DNA of 60,000 nt from Takakia lepidozioides (GCA_030704615.1 CM060733.1:12712001-12772000); one strand, 5' to 3'; shown: positions 21,844 to 34,748, counted from the first letter of the stretch. The notes: generated by a model not told the origin, from the sequence alone. A program made the numbers and translations.

Positions 21844-23320
21844 CGGGCAACTTCCCTTATCGGGATGGGGTCCAATTCTCCCTTGGGTTATGTAACTCAA
21901 ATATGTAGCAATGTGAATTACAAGTTGCTTGTGAGCTGAGAGATTGTTTTCGGAATTTGTATGTATGTAGCTTTGTTATTTGGCCGCAGATTATAATTCA
22001 TAATCTATAATCTATCTTGCAAGCTATGGCTGAAGAGGCTGTGGCTGTGGCCAAATTTGTTACTGTTCAATTGAATGTGCCTGGTGACTAGAATTCCCGC
22101 ACTAGTGCTGTGGTGTATCACTTCACAAGGCGGGGAATTTCAATTTAATGTGTCTGGTTTTCTTTCTGTGATTGGTTTCTTGTTATTTGGAGTGTGTCTG
22201 CCTTCCTCTCTGATCACACAATCTGTTGTCCTCCCCCCTCTCATAAATCACATTTATGTGCTCAATTGAGCGAAGGTAGATTGCTTAGAGCTGCCATTAC
22301 TGAGGTATATTCTGTTTAGTGAGTTGATTAGTGTCCTGACTTGGGGTACAGAACCAGCTTGTCTCCTGTAGAGAGGGGAATGATGGGAATGTTGTCTGTT
22401 GGCCAGGCTTCGGTCCGCCATACCAGGGATCTTCACCAAGGAGCTAGACTAATTACCATTGAGAGATGGAGACTTGTATTGTTGGTGTCCGATTGCAGTT
22501 TTGTAAATGAACTATCAGAGTCAAGCAAAGGAGGATAGAGGTACGCAACGGATGTAGCCATACCATCCACCAGTTAGTCAAATTTCAGGCGCAGACTCTG
22601 TTAAACCCACGCATGTTGGAGAATTGTAGCACAGGCAGGAAAAGCAACGGGCCTTTCAAAGCCATCTTTCTCACATAGAATGAATGACAGTAGACTGCCT
22701 GCACGAAGGTATTCTAGCAATTCCTATCAGAAACAGATAGCAAAATAGAGTGCATTGTTTTCAAAAACCACTGTCATGATATTGCTGCCTTACTCAAACA
22801 TGTACAGCATACCTATCAGCAGAAAATGAACAAAGAACAGTAATGTGCATGCCCTCAATCCATGTCATGTGTCCATTGTGAGCTACTCGAGAAACCACAA
22901 GGCAAATCCACATCACATGACTTGGCTGGGCACCTAATGGTAACAACTAACACATCCTCTGCCAGTTCTAAACTGCTCAACATTGACATATCGTGGCACC
23001 AACCTCTACCCCATCGATGAAAGACTAGCCTTTGCTTGGTGCCTGCCTCCCAAAGTGGCCATGTCATAAATGAACAAGTACTGATGAAGAGACGAGACCT
23101 GTCCCCACAATGACAGCAGCGAGTGGTAAAGTCCTCATAGGGGCGGTCTGCTAATCACATGCCCTGCATTGCCACCCACAATGCTCAAGATCTTATATAC
23201 TTCTATCTCATAATTCAGCACTAGACGTACCATGTATGTCCTATATATCATTAGAGGAGTTAAATTGCATCAGAAACTTGAGCATGAATTGGCAAAATAA
23301 CAACCAAGAGTTATTCTAAA
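21844..23320. other. Intergenic, no supported gene
   Basis: This lies between the 3' ends of the plus-strand transposase-like gene and the minus-strand RING-like gene. It is moderately AT-rich. The short frames present do not resemble known proteins. No repeat or RNA gene was recognised. Confidence 0.5.
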
Positions 23321-24674
23321 TTAGTGATAAAAGCATAAGTGTACAGTACTCAGCTTGTACCTAGTTGATATGTTTTCTTTTCTTCTTCTTAGGCCTGCAC
23401 CAGAAGAACCTGCATCCATCTTCAAGTTAGGTGGGGTCTTGACAGTATTAAGGGACTTGACAACAGGCCCCCGAGTGGTCAAGTTGGGAGGAGTCTTCAC
23501 GGTGTTCAGTGACTTCACAAAGGGCCCCGAGCGGCCTTCACAACACCGTCCCGGGATTGAGTTACTCTTATCATGGTGGCTCAGATCGTTGTCTTCATTC
23601 GTATCCAAGGGCTTGTGCACGACAACTCTCTTTGATGAGGGGGTACTTTCACCTGGGCACTTGTCCATATCCTTGTCAATTGATACCTTAGAATCCGCCC
23701 TAGTGGTGGGCTTCTTTGCATACTCTGCACTCAATGCCTTGCGAGATCTCTTTCGTTCTCGTTACGCTTCCCTGTTGCCTGAACATGTGGACTGACAAGG
23801 GCTACAGCTGGGGGGTTCAACACTGGTCCAAGAACAGGAGGGGTTGTTGCTAAGGCATGAGGTACATATACTACCATAGGTAATGGAGAACCACCATCCA
23901 ATTGAGCTGGAATTGCGGGAATGGATATTGGCGGAGCAACAAGGGAGGTAGCAACTGGTGGAGTGACATGAAATATAGGATCTGAAACTTGTGAGGGGCC
24001 TCCACCTATGGTACTGTGCAACACAACTGTATCAAAATCAGATTGGGAGTCGGCCCCAGCATCAGTTTCAAATCCCTGTGACCCCAATTCTGAGTCTGAT
24101 GAGAGGGTTGCCACATGTCCAGTATTTTGGGCACCATCTCTTTCAACCTTCACATCCACATAAGGAGGAACAACAGTGGATGGGATTGTCAGTCCACAAT
24201 ATCTTCATGTGTACTTTGTAGCGTATGTGTCGTGACAATCTCTGGAACAAATGCAGCCTGCAGTGGAGATCCAGGAATCTTTTTTGGTGGAGAACCAGGA
24301 ATGAGGAACTTCTTGACATAACCCTTTCCTGAAGCTGAAACCTCTTGCATGATGGTATCAGGTGTTCAACGGATCACCAACAATTGGTGCAACGATCCCC
24401 GGCCGCGACAGCCCCAAAGGTGACATTTGAAGAGTTGACGAGCTTGGAGTTCGAGGGAAGTTTTGGTTCACAGCACTACCACCATGTCCACTTTGGCCTC
24501 CACTGTAGTTGGTGGTGAATGCGCTATAGTTGGTGGTGGCCTGAGATGGAGGTCCTGGTCTTCGTTTGTTGGCATCAATGAAGCCATCATCTGCTATCAC
24601 ACCTACACCCATACAACTGGTTTGAGAAGGCTGAATTATCACTTGGTGCCTACTGTCTACCAATACAACATTAA
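23321..24674 (-). pseudogene. 3' exon(s) of the RING-like gene (low-complexity C-terminal region)
   Basis: A TTACAG acceptor ends at 24675 on the minus strand. The frame reads NVVLVDSRHQVIIQPSQ, then a G/S/P-rich part, then SASGKGYVKKFLIPGSPPKK, an acidic stretch, a P/V-rich linker, GKRNENERDLARH and finally two copies of KSLNTVKTPPNL. Frameshifts are needed near 24355, 24205 and 23735. The composition suggests a disordered region. No enzymatic domain is visible. It follows the RING-like exon in the same orientation across an intron with good splice sites, so I treat it as one gene. Confidence 0.5.
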
Positions 24675-24719
24675 CTGTAATTTGAGTCCAGACAAGTCAT
24701 TGTAGTCCTTACCATTGGC

Positions 24720-25110
24720 CGAAGTCCCAACAGTTGGACTACAATAATTATGTGGGGAGTGCACAGTCCATCATAATGGACTTTTTGTCCCCCATATTAG
24801 ACTTCCAAGTTCTATGCAGCTGATGGTGGGACTACAAGCAAGATTCACACTCCCTAATTAGGACTCACATGGGCCATGACTCAGATTCCAAGTTGAGAAG
24901 CAAGCTCCTCAATAAGGACTCGCATTCCACATCCATTATTTTGCAGTTGGACTCACACTCCACATGATTAAGCACATGGACTGACCCTCCACAGGACTCT
25001 GATTCCAAACTGAAAATCAGTGGAAATCATTAAGGACTCATACTCCCAGTAATTAGTCAGACTCATAATTCTAGTTAAGAATGACACTCCTCAATAAGGA
25101 CTCCCCAGTA
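24720..25110. repeat. Degenerate GGACTCACACTCC repeats in an intron
   Basis: Words such as GGACTCACACTCC, GGACTCATACTCC, GGACTGACCCTCC and GGACTCGCATTCC recur every 20-35 bases. They lie in the intron (25298-24675, minus) of the RING-like gene. They resemble, in base words, the intronic repeat at 19380-19880. Confidence 0.65.
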
Positions 25111-25298
25111 AGGATTCACTCCACTAAAAGGACAAATAATAACATTTGCAGTCCCACATTCAGACTCATAGTCAGTTGAAGGGGTTGAAGGTCCAATCTT
25201 GGGACTACAGTCCTGAGGATTGGACATGAAGAGGTACAGCCTTGGACCACACAAGTTTTCTGAAGAAGAAAACATGGAAATGTTGCAATCAATCTTAC

Positions 25299-26781
25299 CT
25301 GGAACTTGGGTGTTTCTAACCCTGGCTTCGTGAAGTTGCTTTGACATCCACCTTTGGCGCAGCTCAACCACTCTCAGCTTTTCCGCAAGTGCCTGCATCT
25401 CTGGGTCAAGAATCCTAAACCCAAAACTAGAACACCAATCAGGATGCATGATCTCTGAACAGCTGAAGTCCCTACACCTGTTTGACGTCTTCATATGGGA
25501 TGCCATACAAGCAGGATGGTAAGTGTGCTTACAAGATGCCACCACCATGTCCCAACAGTGGAAACCTTTGTGGCAAATAGGGCAAGGAGAGACCTTCAGG
25601 AAATCCTTGATGGACGTACTATCTTTGATCACTTGAGGATGACATATAGGCATAGGATAGATGGCGAGTCCTTTGTCCCCATTTGTCAAGGCCTCAATCT
25701 GATCTTGGATAAGACTCCTCTCTGTGTCAGCAACATCGACCACATTCTCTGCCACTCTAATGTCCCTGTCTTCCTGGTCCCCTGCATCACACAAAGCATT
25801 GAACTCTTTTTCGGTCTTATCAGCATTGAGCCAAAATTCTGCTTCAATTGATTTCTTCTGGTCAAGTTCCCTTTGCATCTCAGACTGTCTTCCCTTTCCA
25901 CAATTCAGTAACCCAACACTCTCTTCCCCTTTTTGCATTAAGGTCTCTTCCCCGGCTCGGATTGTGGCACCCTCGTGGGAGAGTTTGGCCTCTAGGTCTG
26001 CAATCTTGTTCCGACACTCTGCAAGACACCATTGTCTGTCTTCCATTTGCACCCGAACTGTCCGCGTCTTCTCCATCAAGTCCAACTTCCCTTTTTAACC
26101 TCTCCAACTCTTCCCCACACATCTCTCATACTTCAAATCATGTAGTTCCTGAAGACTCGCTAGGGCAGTTGCCACATACTCTTGCTCATGTTTTTTCCTT
26201 TCCATCTCTGCAATCACTTGCTCAGGCGTTTGTTTCAGTCCTTCTTTGCCTCTACCTGGGGTTTTGCGTAGCTTGTCTTTCAATTCACAAACTCCTAGCT
26301 TTGGCTTACTGTCTGTGCTGCCAGGGTCCTTTGCTTCTCGATGTTCCTTCATTCTTTCTTGTTGCTTAGCTGTCCATGCCGCGTATGCTGCCCAATTGAG
26401 TTTTTGTCCAGTCCTTTTTTCATAGACAATGCCCCTTGCCATCAAGTTTGCAATGATACCACCGGTTGGCTTACAATCATACCATGAACCTTACTCCACA
26501 GGTCCTCGATTTTGGGAATCATACTCTTGTCAGTACAACCCATGTAAAATAGCCATTCTTGTTTGCAGGTTGTCCAAACAACTTGCACATTGTTCTTTGG
26601 TGATGTCTTTGTCTAAGAGAAGTTGTTTGGGATTCTTGCCTGTCGCATTCAGCTTGAGGACATCCCTGAAGTAATCTGCTGATTTGTGCCCCCCTCTTTC
26701 GCCCATAGTATCTTCAGATGCTGCATTGGAACTCTTCCCATTCGTAGGTGAATTCTGTAACTTACTCCCCGACTGCACCAT
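25299..26781 (-). pseudogene. 5' exons of a RING-like zinc-finger, coiled-coil protein
   Basis: The first open part (26781-26530) begins MVQSGSKLQNS and ends in LDNLQTRMAILHG. After shifts near 26535 and 26465 comes ANLMARGIVYEKRTGQKLN, WAAYAAWTAKQQERMKEHRE and a K/E-rich coiled-coil stretch; after another shift near 26095, EKTRTVRVQMEDRQWCLAE and further coiled-coil. At about residues 165-225 of the 26085-25075 frame is a cysteine/histidine cluster: CPICHKGFHC, then ASCKHTYHPACM, then NRCRDFSC and HPDWC. The spacing C-x2-C...C-x-H-x2-H-x2-C...C resembles a RING-H2 or PHD-like finger. RING fingers act mostly in ubiquitin transfer, but this variant is unassigned. A CAG/GTAAGA donor ends the exon at 25299. 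I recognise no named gene. Confidence 0.55.
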
Positions 26782-28170
26782 TGTTTTGAACCGCTTCTTG
26801 AGTGCCCTACATACAGCCCCACATTCCCATTAAACTAGTTTTTTTACAACTCCAGGTTGGTTATGTACGGAGACAGCAACATGAGGGGGCAAGGATGGAG
26901 CTACAAACCAACACCCTACCGACATTTCTAGCTTCATGAGAACCAACAACCAAAACAACAACCAACAAACCCTAAACCCTACTGATATTTCCAGCTTCAT
27001 GACAACCATACTACCCTAATTCTGACATGAAATTACCTTTTCAATCAGAGGCCAAGTCTGGATCGTCTCTGGTTAATGCAAGTGCAACCTTCAAGAAGTG
27101 CAAGTGATCCACATAGATGACAAACCTGATTTCCACACGTTTTCAAATTCTATATATCCCCCACATGGTGAAGTTTCAGAGAATCAACATTCACATATTG
27201 ATGATATGCATTGCCATATTCCTCTTCGATCCCAACCAATGATTGACAGAAGGGACAAGTTCCTTCAATCTAGCGTCATGGTTCAGTTTAGGTAATTAGG
27301 TACGCAAGGATGAGCTGGGTTGTCACGTGCTACAACAACAGACTACTCTACCCCTCTACCCCACCCCACCTAGGCTATGAGGTACGCAATAAAAGTGAAA
27401 ATATGAGTAGGGAACACCAGATTGCACAAAAGCTAAGGGGGTGCCACACCTGTAATGCTTTTGCAAGATGTGGTGGGAGGTAGCGTGAGGGAGAGCCGCA
27501 GGCCACCTGCCATCCCGCAAATCAGCTGCACAAACAGCTGAAACTCGTTGAATAGTAGCCCCACAAATGCGACAACATATGCAGGCAAGCAGATGGAATC
27601 AGAGGATAGTAAAATGTAAATTCTTCAAGGACTAACATGGCAGTAAGAGAAACCAAACATTTTCAACACAGACACTCAAAATTCCTTGGCAATCAACAAT
27701 CACATTGTTGGGCCCTTCTTCTGCACACTAGAAAATAGGTTTTTGTCCAAGTCTCCAAAAATGGGACCCTCACTATAACACAAAAAGGGTAGCTCGTTGG
27801 AGAGTAGTTTGAAGTCATAACAACAAAGATAAGTGACACAAACTCAAGGGTGTGTTCACCTGTTTGAATAGACTGGACTTGGTACCCACTACCAGTGTGA
27901 CAAACTTTACATTCAGCTACCTATGCTACATCTGCTACTCTTCCCCTGCCTCGCTGATATCGTCCCTTTTATAACAACGACCACATTTGGTACAAGCCAT
28001 ATACAAATGCAACTTGACAAAAAAGGGCATGCAGTCTCACTTGAAACCAGCCAGCGACAACAGTTCACAAGTCTGCATGGTAGGCCAGATTAGGCCAGAT
28101 CCCCTCATCCCTCCCCACGATCATTAAATGCCACAATTGTGTGCTCCCTTCCAGCACATATCTTGCTGTG
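26782..28170. other. Upstream region of the RING-like gene, no gene
   Basis: No coding frame is supported. A short direct duplication is visible around 26908-27008 (two copies of a CATTTCTAGCTTCATGA-like stretch ~64 bases apart). The remainder is ordinary AT-rich sequence up to the target-site duplication of element B. Confidence 0.5.
26967..26980. promoter_or_regulatory. Telo-box-like AAACCCTAAACCCT
   Basis: Two plant telomere-type repeats in a row, containing AAACCCTAA, lie ~190 bases upstream of the first ATG of the minus-strand RING-like gene. In plants such telo-boxes occur in promoters. A single copy also occurs at about 42963. Functional relevance is only inferred. Confidence 0.3.
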
Positions 28171-28175
28171 GAGTT
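28171..28175. repeat. Target-site duplication of element B, left copy
   Basis: GAGTT directly before the LTR end at 28176; the identical GAGTT is at 41218-41222 directly after the other LTR. A 5-bp duplication is usual for Ty3/gypsy integration. Confidence 0.9.
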
Positions 28176-29061
28176 TGTCGCGCGGCTTTTACTCACCCAT
28201 CCCTTCGCTATTCGAGGCGGAAACTCCAAGATTGAAGAGTTGGAAATCTCTAAGTACTCAGCCCGCGCAGAACAATCAGTCATGACCTACAGCTAGTGTA
28301 TCATGGGGGTGTTTCCTATTTGTTTCCCTTTTGGTATTCATGTTAACTATCTTACCATTGATAATTAAGTATCAGTTTGCTTTATCAATCTATTGGATTC
28401 CATCAACTCATCCATTCATTCCACAGCTTCACTCAGATCTCTCTACACAGTGTGATTGTATCGTAAAAGTATCCGATTATGATTTATCAGGTATCAGGCC
28501 GAAGCCATTGTGTCTCTAATCTGCTCTAGGATATCAAGCATCTACTCATCATCTCTCTATCTTCACTTCCGTTCTTCATCTCTGCCCGATCCCCTCTCCT
28601 CTAAGAAGTCCTCCCCGAATGATCCCCTCCCTCAATTCCCCGTTTCTCCCTTTATCTTCCTATCCGCGGTTCTAACCGTTTCCCTCACTAACCGTCGTCT
28701 GTGAACTAACATGTTCCCTTCGCAGGTGTTGTTCCCCACAGTCGTTCCCTGTCCTACTCTTCGTTCCCTATGATCGTGACAGTGTCAAGCTGTGACTGGC
28801 TGTGTGAAACTGTGACGGCTGTGACTGGCTGTGCGACTGTGGCTGTGTCGGGCTGTGTGGCTGTGTACGACTGTGACGGGCTGTGTTGGCTGTGTGGGCT
28901 GTGACGACTGTGACTGTGTCGGCTGTGTTGACGACTGTGTAACCCCCTCTACAGTGCGCTGCTGTCACCCCTAAGGCTCCTGTTGGTCTCAGTCTGTGCA
29001 AAAATTAAGGGTACCCTACAGATCCCGTATAAGTGTCTAAGTCCCCGACAGTCCTCTAACA
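28176..29061 (-). repeat. 3' LTR of element B (886 bp)
   Basis: Begins (minus strand) TGTTAGAGGACTGTC at 29061 and ends GCCGCGCGACA at 28176. A CACAGCC minisatellite lies at about 28776-28945. Compared with the 5' LTR it lacks about 60 bases of the minisatellite and a ~20-base stretch around 28530, and shows scattered substitutions. Confidence 0.95.
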
Positions 29062-29077
29062 TTACCCCTTCCCCCTC
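29062..29077 (-). promoter_or_regulatory. Polypurine tract of element B
   Basis: On the minus strand GAGGGGGAAGGGGTAA runs directly into the TGTTAG start of the 3' LTR. It matches the tract in element A. Confidence 0.85.
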
Positions 29078-29098
29078 AAAAAGCCGTGTCCTCACGGT

Positions 29099-32000
29099 TT
29101 ACTGATTTCGACTAGCAAACCTTTGTGAGTGAGCACCTTCTTGACGTTGAGAGTTTCGTGGCGGACTGTGTGTACGAGCCCGAGGTCTGTCTCTGGTTGA
29201 CGGAGATGGTTGATCACTACCTGGATAAGTGAGGCCCTCTGGAGGCTGATATCGAGGTAACTTTCCGGCATAGGAGATCCCCCGTCTTTTTCTTCTCTGC
29301 CATCTGAATTGCATAGTCTTCTCCCATGTCAAAAGAATTCGGTGAAGAAACAGTTGTATCAGAATCCTCATCGCCTCTCAGGTGTTTTAATTTTCGAACT
29401 TTTTGTGGAATCATCTGGGGCATACAATGCTGTCCTACCATGTCTGGAAGTTTGTATTTTACAACTGGTGTAACCGCTGAACAGCAAAATTGGTGTAGAC
29501 ACTGAGCTCCTTGTCTGTCCAGGTGAGTGGGGTACCAATTACTGGTGCAGCGTGCAAGTATTCCATGCCACATGTCCCTTATAGAAATGTCATCAATGCC
29601 GAATTTCTGTGTTGACAAATGGTTGCAGGCCGCTTGAAACCATGAACGAATTTGAGAATCCTTTTGCATCATAACTTTTGGGTCATATAGGTACATATGA
29701 GGTGGCACCGAAGGTAATACCCAATGATCTCCACTGGAATAACTTTGAAAGCGTGTTTGCATCTTTTGTTGCTCAATGTGTAACGTACCAAAAACAAGCA
29801 GCGTAGTATAACCCGCACCCCATGACAATACTTGCTATCTCCTTGGTCTTGGTATAAATGAGTCCATGTACAACTGGAAAGCAATCAATTCCCTCAACAT
29901 GGTACCTGCCTGCGTGCCAGTATTGTGCAAAGTGCTGATGATCTTCAATATGTCGATTGTTGGAAGAACTTAGTCCTTGTTGCCACTGGCAGCCAAATAC
30001 GCATGATTGGTAGTAATGTGCGAATGACTGCGGAGGACTAAATTCTTTCCAAGCCAAATCCAACATGATGGGAATTTGGTTGAAGGCATAATCATAGCCC
30101 TACTGTACTCCCTTGCAGCTGGAGTTTTAGGTGGGTTAAAAGCGGCATTGCCCCATACCTCCTGCTGTGGTGGCTGTGGTGTGGTTGTAGTAACCACAGG
30201 TTCAGCTACTGGTACAGTGACTTGTTGGGTGGTGGTGGTACTGGCTCTTGTATCATTGGCATCTCCTGCACCTCCTGTGAAGACTGAAAAGCCAAGTTCT
30301 GGCTTGTAAATAAGAAGCCATTAGCTGTTCCTGAGGGATATAGACTCTTTGGTCGATATTTGAAGTGAGTTCTTCGACTTGAGAGTCTGGAGTCCGTCTA
30401 CATCCTCTTGTAACTCTGCTATCCTACTATAGACATTGTCTATAGTAGTTGTGGCAATGTTCTGCACCTGCAGCCTGAGCTCATTCATCTCGCTTTGGGT
30501 GAGCTTCCGTGGTGCTTTGCCCTCTACTGGCCCTTGTGCTAACCAGACCTGCATAAGGCTGTTATCCACCAAGTTGCTTGTGGTTCCCCTGAGAGTTTGC
30601 TCCTCTCAGCTTGTACAATTCCAACTGCTGTTGTAAAGCCTCCATGCGCTTCGCCTGAGGTTCAACCAATTGCGCATAAGCAGCAAGTAGATATTGGCTT
30701 CCTTCCAAGCCTTGTTAGTGACCGCGATTTCATTTCTATTGGCCATGATGGTTTGTTGCAACTCCACGATGTGCTTCTCTTGATCAGCTTCAATCTGCCT
30801 GTATTGCTTTGAAAGTATCTTCATTGCGACAGATTGTATTCTTCATATCGACAATGAGCTTCATTTGCTCAACATTCTCTTCTTCTGCCTTCGTACATTT
30901 TCCGCTTGACTGTTTATTTCTTTTGATTGGTCAAGCATAGTTGTAAATGTAGCATTGTATCGCCATCCTGTTATGCACTGTCTGCAACTCCGTATGTAGT
31001 GCATTCAGTTCTTGCAACTTGCTTTCATGCTGCACCTGCATTTGGTATAGCTGTGCTTATGTGCTTCGTGCAACTGGTCTTGCGCGAGGCCTGCCTCAAT
31101 CAATTGTTGCTTGGCCAATTGCAAAGCCATTCTGTATTCCCAAGTCCTGCTTCATCTTGAGAGTGACCTCTTCATCGACCTTGTTTGCACACTCAGTGGC
31201 AAGTCGAGCCTCAAACTCCTTCCTGAGTTCCTCTTTCAAGGCTGTCAATTGGGTAATTGGAACATGGGATTTGACATAAGTCCCCAACAAATTAAGTGTC
31301 CTGCCTATGGAACTCATCAGCCTTGCCTGTTGAGGGTCATCATGGTGAGGTTGCTGCTGTTCCTCCTGATCTTCAACAGTGTGATGTCTCACTAACCATT
31401 CAGGCCATTGTCCCACCGGATTTTCTTCCTGAACTACTTCATCTATCACCGGTGCTACAGTGTCATGACCTTCCGCCTGTGGTACCTCCGACACAGGTGT
31501 GTGTATTATATGCACCTCAGGATTTCCCTTGGGCAACTGTTGCACCTCTGGGATTTTCTGTCTCTTGACCAGACCAGAATATTCATAGAGAAGGTCCCCC
31601 TTCTCTATTTCTGCCACTATCTGTTCTGTAGTTGGAATATCTAACCTTCACTTTCCAAATCAATTTTTCTGGTTGAGCTGCATGGATAACTTGTGACCTT
31701 GTGACAAGTCGTTCAGGTGGCTGTGATGGTTGTGATGCAGAAGTAACTTAACTTCCTCCTCTCCGAAGGTCCTGCTTCCAGTAATAGCATTTCTCTGTGC
31801 TGCTGTGCCCCTTCCTGCCATGAGCTTGGAAACATTATCATGCGGAATCCGTGAAGCCAGTGGATCCGCCACTACAGTCTTTCCCCGTCTCTGCCTCTTA
31901 GTCTCGGGTTTGCCCTGCTAGTCCACCCTCACTATGTGAAGAGCCTTGCTCTTCCATTGCAGTTGTTTCTGGCTCAAACACTCCCATTTCCTTTCTTTCT

Positions 32001-32834
32001 TGCGCATTAAGTATGCCAGAATCAAGGATTATTTGAGCAATGATTGGGCCAGACACTATATAGGAGACTTTGCGGTAGTACCTTGTAATTTCATCTCCTC
32101 TACCAGTGCGTTGTACATTATGTCCGCCCATGTACCTCGTCCCTTCAGGCCTTTGAGTATTTCCTCCGTGAAGGATCTGCTCAAATACTGTTGGTTCTGT
32201 TTCATGGCAATCAGAACGTTCAATACCTGGCCTACCTCTTTTAACCCTGGGTACACAGCCTTGGTACAAGCATAACCCTGAGTTTTAAAGAAACTCCCTT
32301 CTTGGAATAAGTCCCTATTTGCAGTCTTGCCCTGTGTTGCTCCACATGCACCTGACCTGCTGGCAATCGAAACAATTGCTGGAGGTATAGGGGAGTAATC
32401 ATTAATTCAACTCCCTTCACCGTTGTTGTTCCTGTCCTTGGCTCAAAGTTCTGCAAAAATTGTAACATGTACTGTCTATGGTGTAGTGTCCAATCTAGGC
32501 TTTGCAATCCTTGCAATCTCAGCTCCTCCAGTATTGTATCGCCTGTGGGGTAGCAATTGTTTGTTTCTGCAGAATGTGGTGCTCTTCACCCTGATTTCCT
32601 CCATTCCTCTCACTCTCTTCATTTAGACTCACAGAACTGTTTGGCTGTAACAACTGCAGGAATGCCTGTAGTGCACAAAGCATAAACGTATGGTTGCCGC
32701 AGAAAGCTATGGGTAATTTCTTGTAAGCCTGCGGGGCTTGCAAGCATCGCTCAAGAGAAAAGCTCGCTCTGTCCTTTCGTGTCTATGCCACTGCGTAAGT
32801 AATATTGCGAGGTATAGTCTGTTAGTTCCTCCAT
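29099..32834 (-). pseudogene. Element B ORF3: additional sense ORF after integrase
   Basis: Same protein as in element A, followed across several frames: QAPQAYKKLPIAFCGNHTFM (32743 downward), QNFEPRTGTTTVKGVELMIT, RSFTEEILKGLKG, ERKEMGVFEPETTAMEEQG, VQEENPVGQWPEWLVRHHT, coiled-coil-like segments (31300-30320), FNPPKTPAAREYSRAM, LDLAWKEFSPPQSFAHYYQS and the C-terminal GDHWVLPSVPPHMYLYDP. The start is the ATG of the segment shared with A at 32834. About ten frameshifts. No signal peptide, no membrane span, no known enzymatic motif. The coiled-coil suggests a self-assembling or RNA-particle role, which is speculation. Confidence 0.75.
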
Positions 32835-33298
32835 AGTTCCAAGTTATAGCATTGATGGTCCTGTCCTGTCGAGACGCCCGTTACTCAGAACGACGCCGCC
32901 TCTTGCGCTCAATTTCCCTCCATTTTCTTGATCCTTTCTCTGGTTTTCTATTGGCTGTATCCGCTGTGACTGGATTTTAGATTTTATCTCTTTAGTGGAC
33001 TTTCCCTTGGATAGTCCACTAGGATCACACATGTGACAAGAATTCGGCTTTTCTGTACTTGCCGTTCGTTCCGTTTCCCTTTTCCGTACTCATTAATGGG
33101 CCGCCTTTCATCCCTTTTGACGGCCGTTCTTGTCCTCTTTCTTTTTGACACCTGTCCTTGCACTTCATTCTCGGCTGTGTGTCGCGCCCTGACCTCCACG
33201 TGTCTATTTTTAAAGTAATTTCCGTTTCTCTTCCTTCAGCCATTTTCCTGAAGTTATGTGTCCACTTGTCACTGATTCTATGGATCGTGTAACTTTAG
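32835..33298. other. Untranslated spacer before ORF3 of element B
   Basis: Alignable with 12263-12730 of element A. Several short frames occur (for example 33025-33243) but they differ between the copies, so coding here is doubtful. It could hold the ORF3 leader or an intron acceptor for a spliced ORF3 message; neither can be shown. Confidence 0.4.
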
Positions 33299-33460
33299 TA
33301 GGCTGTGTTGAGCTGTGACAGGCTGTGTCATACTGTGTTACGCTGTGATAGGCTGTGATGCACTGTGGTAAGCTGTGTGATAGGCTGTGACACGCTGTGA
33401 TAGCTGTGATAGGCTGTGTTGCGTGATGTGATAGGCTGTGTCACGTCGTGATGGGCACCT
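33299..33460. repeat. CACAGCC-type minisatellite in the integrase-ORF3 spacer of element B
   Basis: Written on the plus strand as GGCTGTG(A/T)-rich words (GATAGGCTGTGATGCACTGT and relatives). It is at the same position as 12049-12262 in element A but shorter and differently arranged. Confidence 0.85.
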
Positions 33461-34748
33461 TGATGGGCGCCTGTGAGGCCCCTGTCACGTTTGTTTGCCC
33501 CTGGTCATATATGCTGGGCCTAGCGACAAGTGTTCCATACTCCGTTCGTAACACTGGTGCAGCCCGTGACTGCTCTTGCGGTTCAACATGCAAATCATGC
33601 TGCAGGGGTTTGTCATGGATACCACTGTACCCCTTCAACTTATTTGCATTGACTCTTCCCAGCATTTCTTTGTTAATGGTTTGTAACATGGCGGTGTTGT
33701 TATCATACATCTTTTGTATGACATAAGGTCCTTTCCACGGTGATTTAAGCTTAGAAGCTTGAATCTTTCCTTTCTTCTGCAACCATAGAACCAAATCCCC
33801 CGTCTTAAAAGTCTTTAACTTGCCTTCATCAAACTGTTCCTTTCGCTTCATCTGAATTCTGGTCATATTATCAGCTGCATCAGCACGTACTTCTTCCACA
33901 TGGTATAATTCATGTTTCCTGACCTTGATGGAGTCTTGCAATTCCATTCTTTTTCCCCACTCCGTTCTCATGGTAGGTAACAGGAATTCCACTGGAGAAG
34001 TAAGGCTTCCATACCATAAACTAATTGGAATGGTGTATACTTAGTGGTGACTTTATATGAAGTCCTGTATGACCACAAAGCTGTCAGCAGCTTTGTATCC
34101 CAATCCGTTCTGTTTGCATTGACTATCTTAGCCAAGATAGTACATAGTATTTTGTTGGTAGCCTCTGCCTGCCCATTACCCTGTGGGTAATATGTTGTAC
34201 TCTTTCTATGCACAATCATAAACTCTTTAGTCAACAACTCAATGGTCTCATTCATGAAGTGACTTCCTGATCACTGATAAATTCTAAGGGACAGCCAAAT
34301 CGTGTAAGTATGTTCTCGTACAGGAACCTTGCTGTGGACTTGGCTGTGTTGTCCCTCAAAGCTTTAGCTTCCACCCACTTTGTAGTATAATCAGTGGCTG
34401 TAATTATGTACCTGTTTCGTGTATTCTTGGATGGTGGGTTAATTGGTCCAACAAAGTCTAGTCCCCATTTCTGAAATGGTTCCGTAGGCATTGTAGGATG
34501 CAAGGCCATCCTTCCAGATCTCTGCAAAGGTCCTAGCCTCTGACATTCATCACACTTCTGACAATACTCGTGTACATCTTTGAACAAAGTAGGCCACCAG
34601 TATCCTGCGAGTAGTATCTTTCTACTGGTAGTCTCTTCTCCAAAATGACCTCCAGCCACTCCTTTATGAACTTCCGCCAAAACTTTATTTACTTCATGGT
34701 GGTACAAGCATCGTTTTAGTACTCCATCAGGTCCTAACTTATACATTC
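33441..34748 (-). pseudogene. Element B integrase
   Basis: HHCC zinc domain in the frame ending at 34252: H-H-E-V-N-K-V-L-A-E-V-H, GGHFGEETTSRK, YWWPTLF, CQKCDECQR. Core: WGLDFVGPINPP with the first catalytic Asp, TDYTTKWVEAKAL, the FISDQ block with the second Asp, then (33968-34255) the NETIELLTKEF and YYPQGNGQAEATN region with the catalytic Glu. C-terminal: KGPYVIQKMYDNN module. Frameshifts at about 34255 and 33985 separate three open parts. Without them the domain composition would be complete. Confidence 0.9.
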
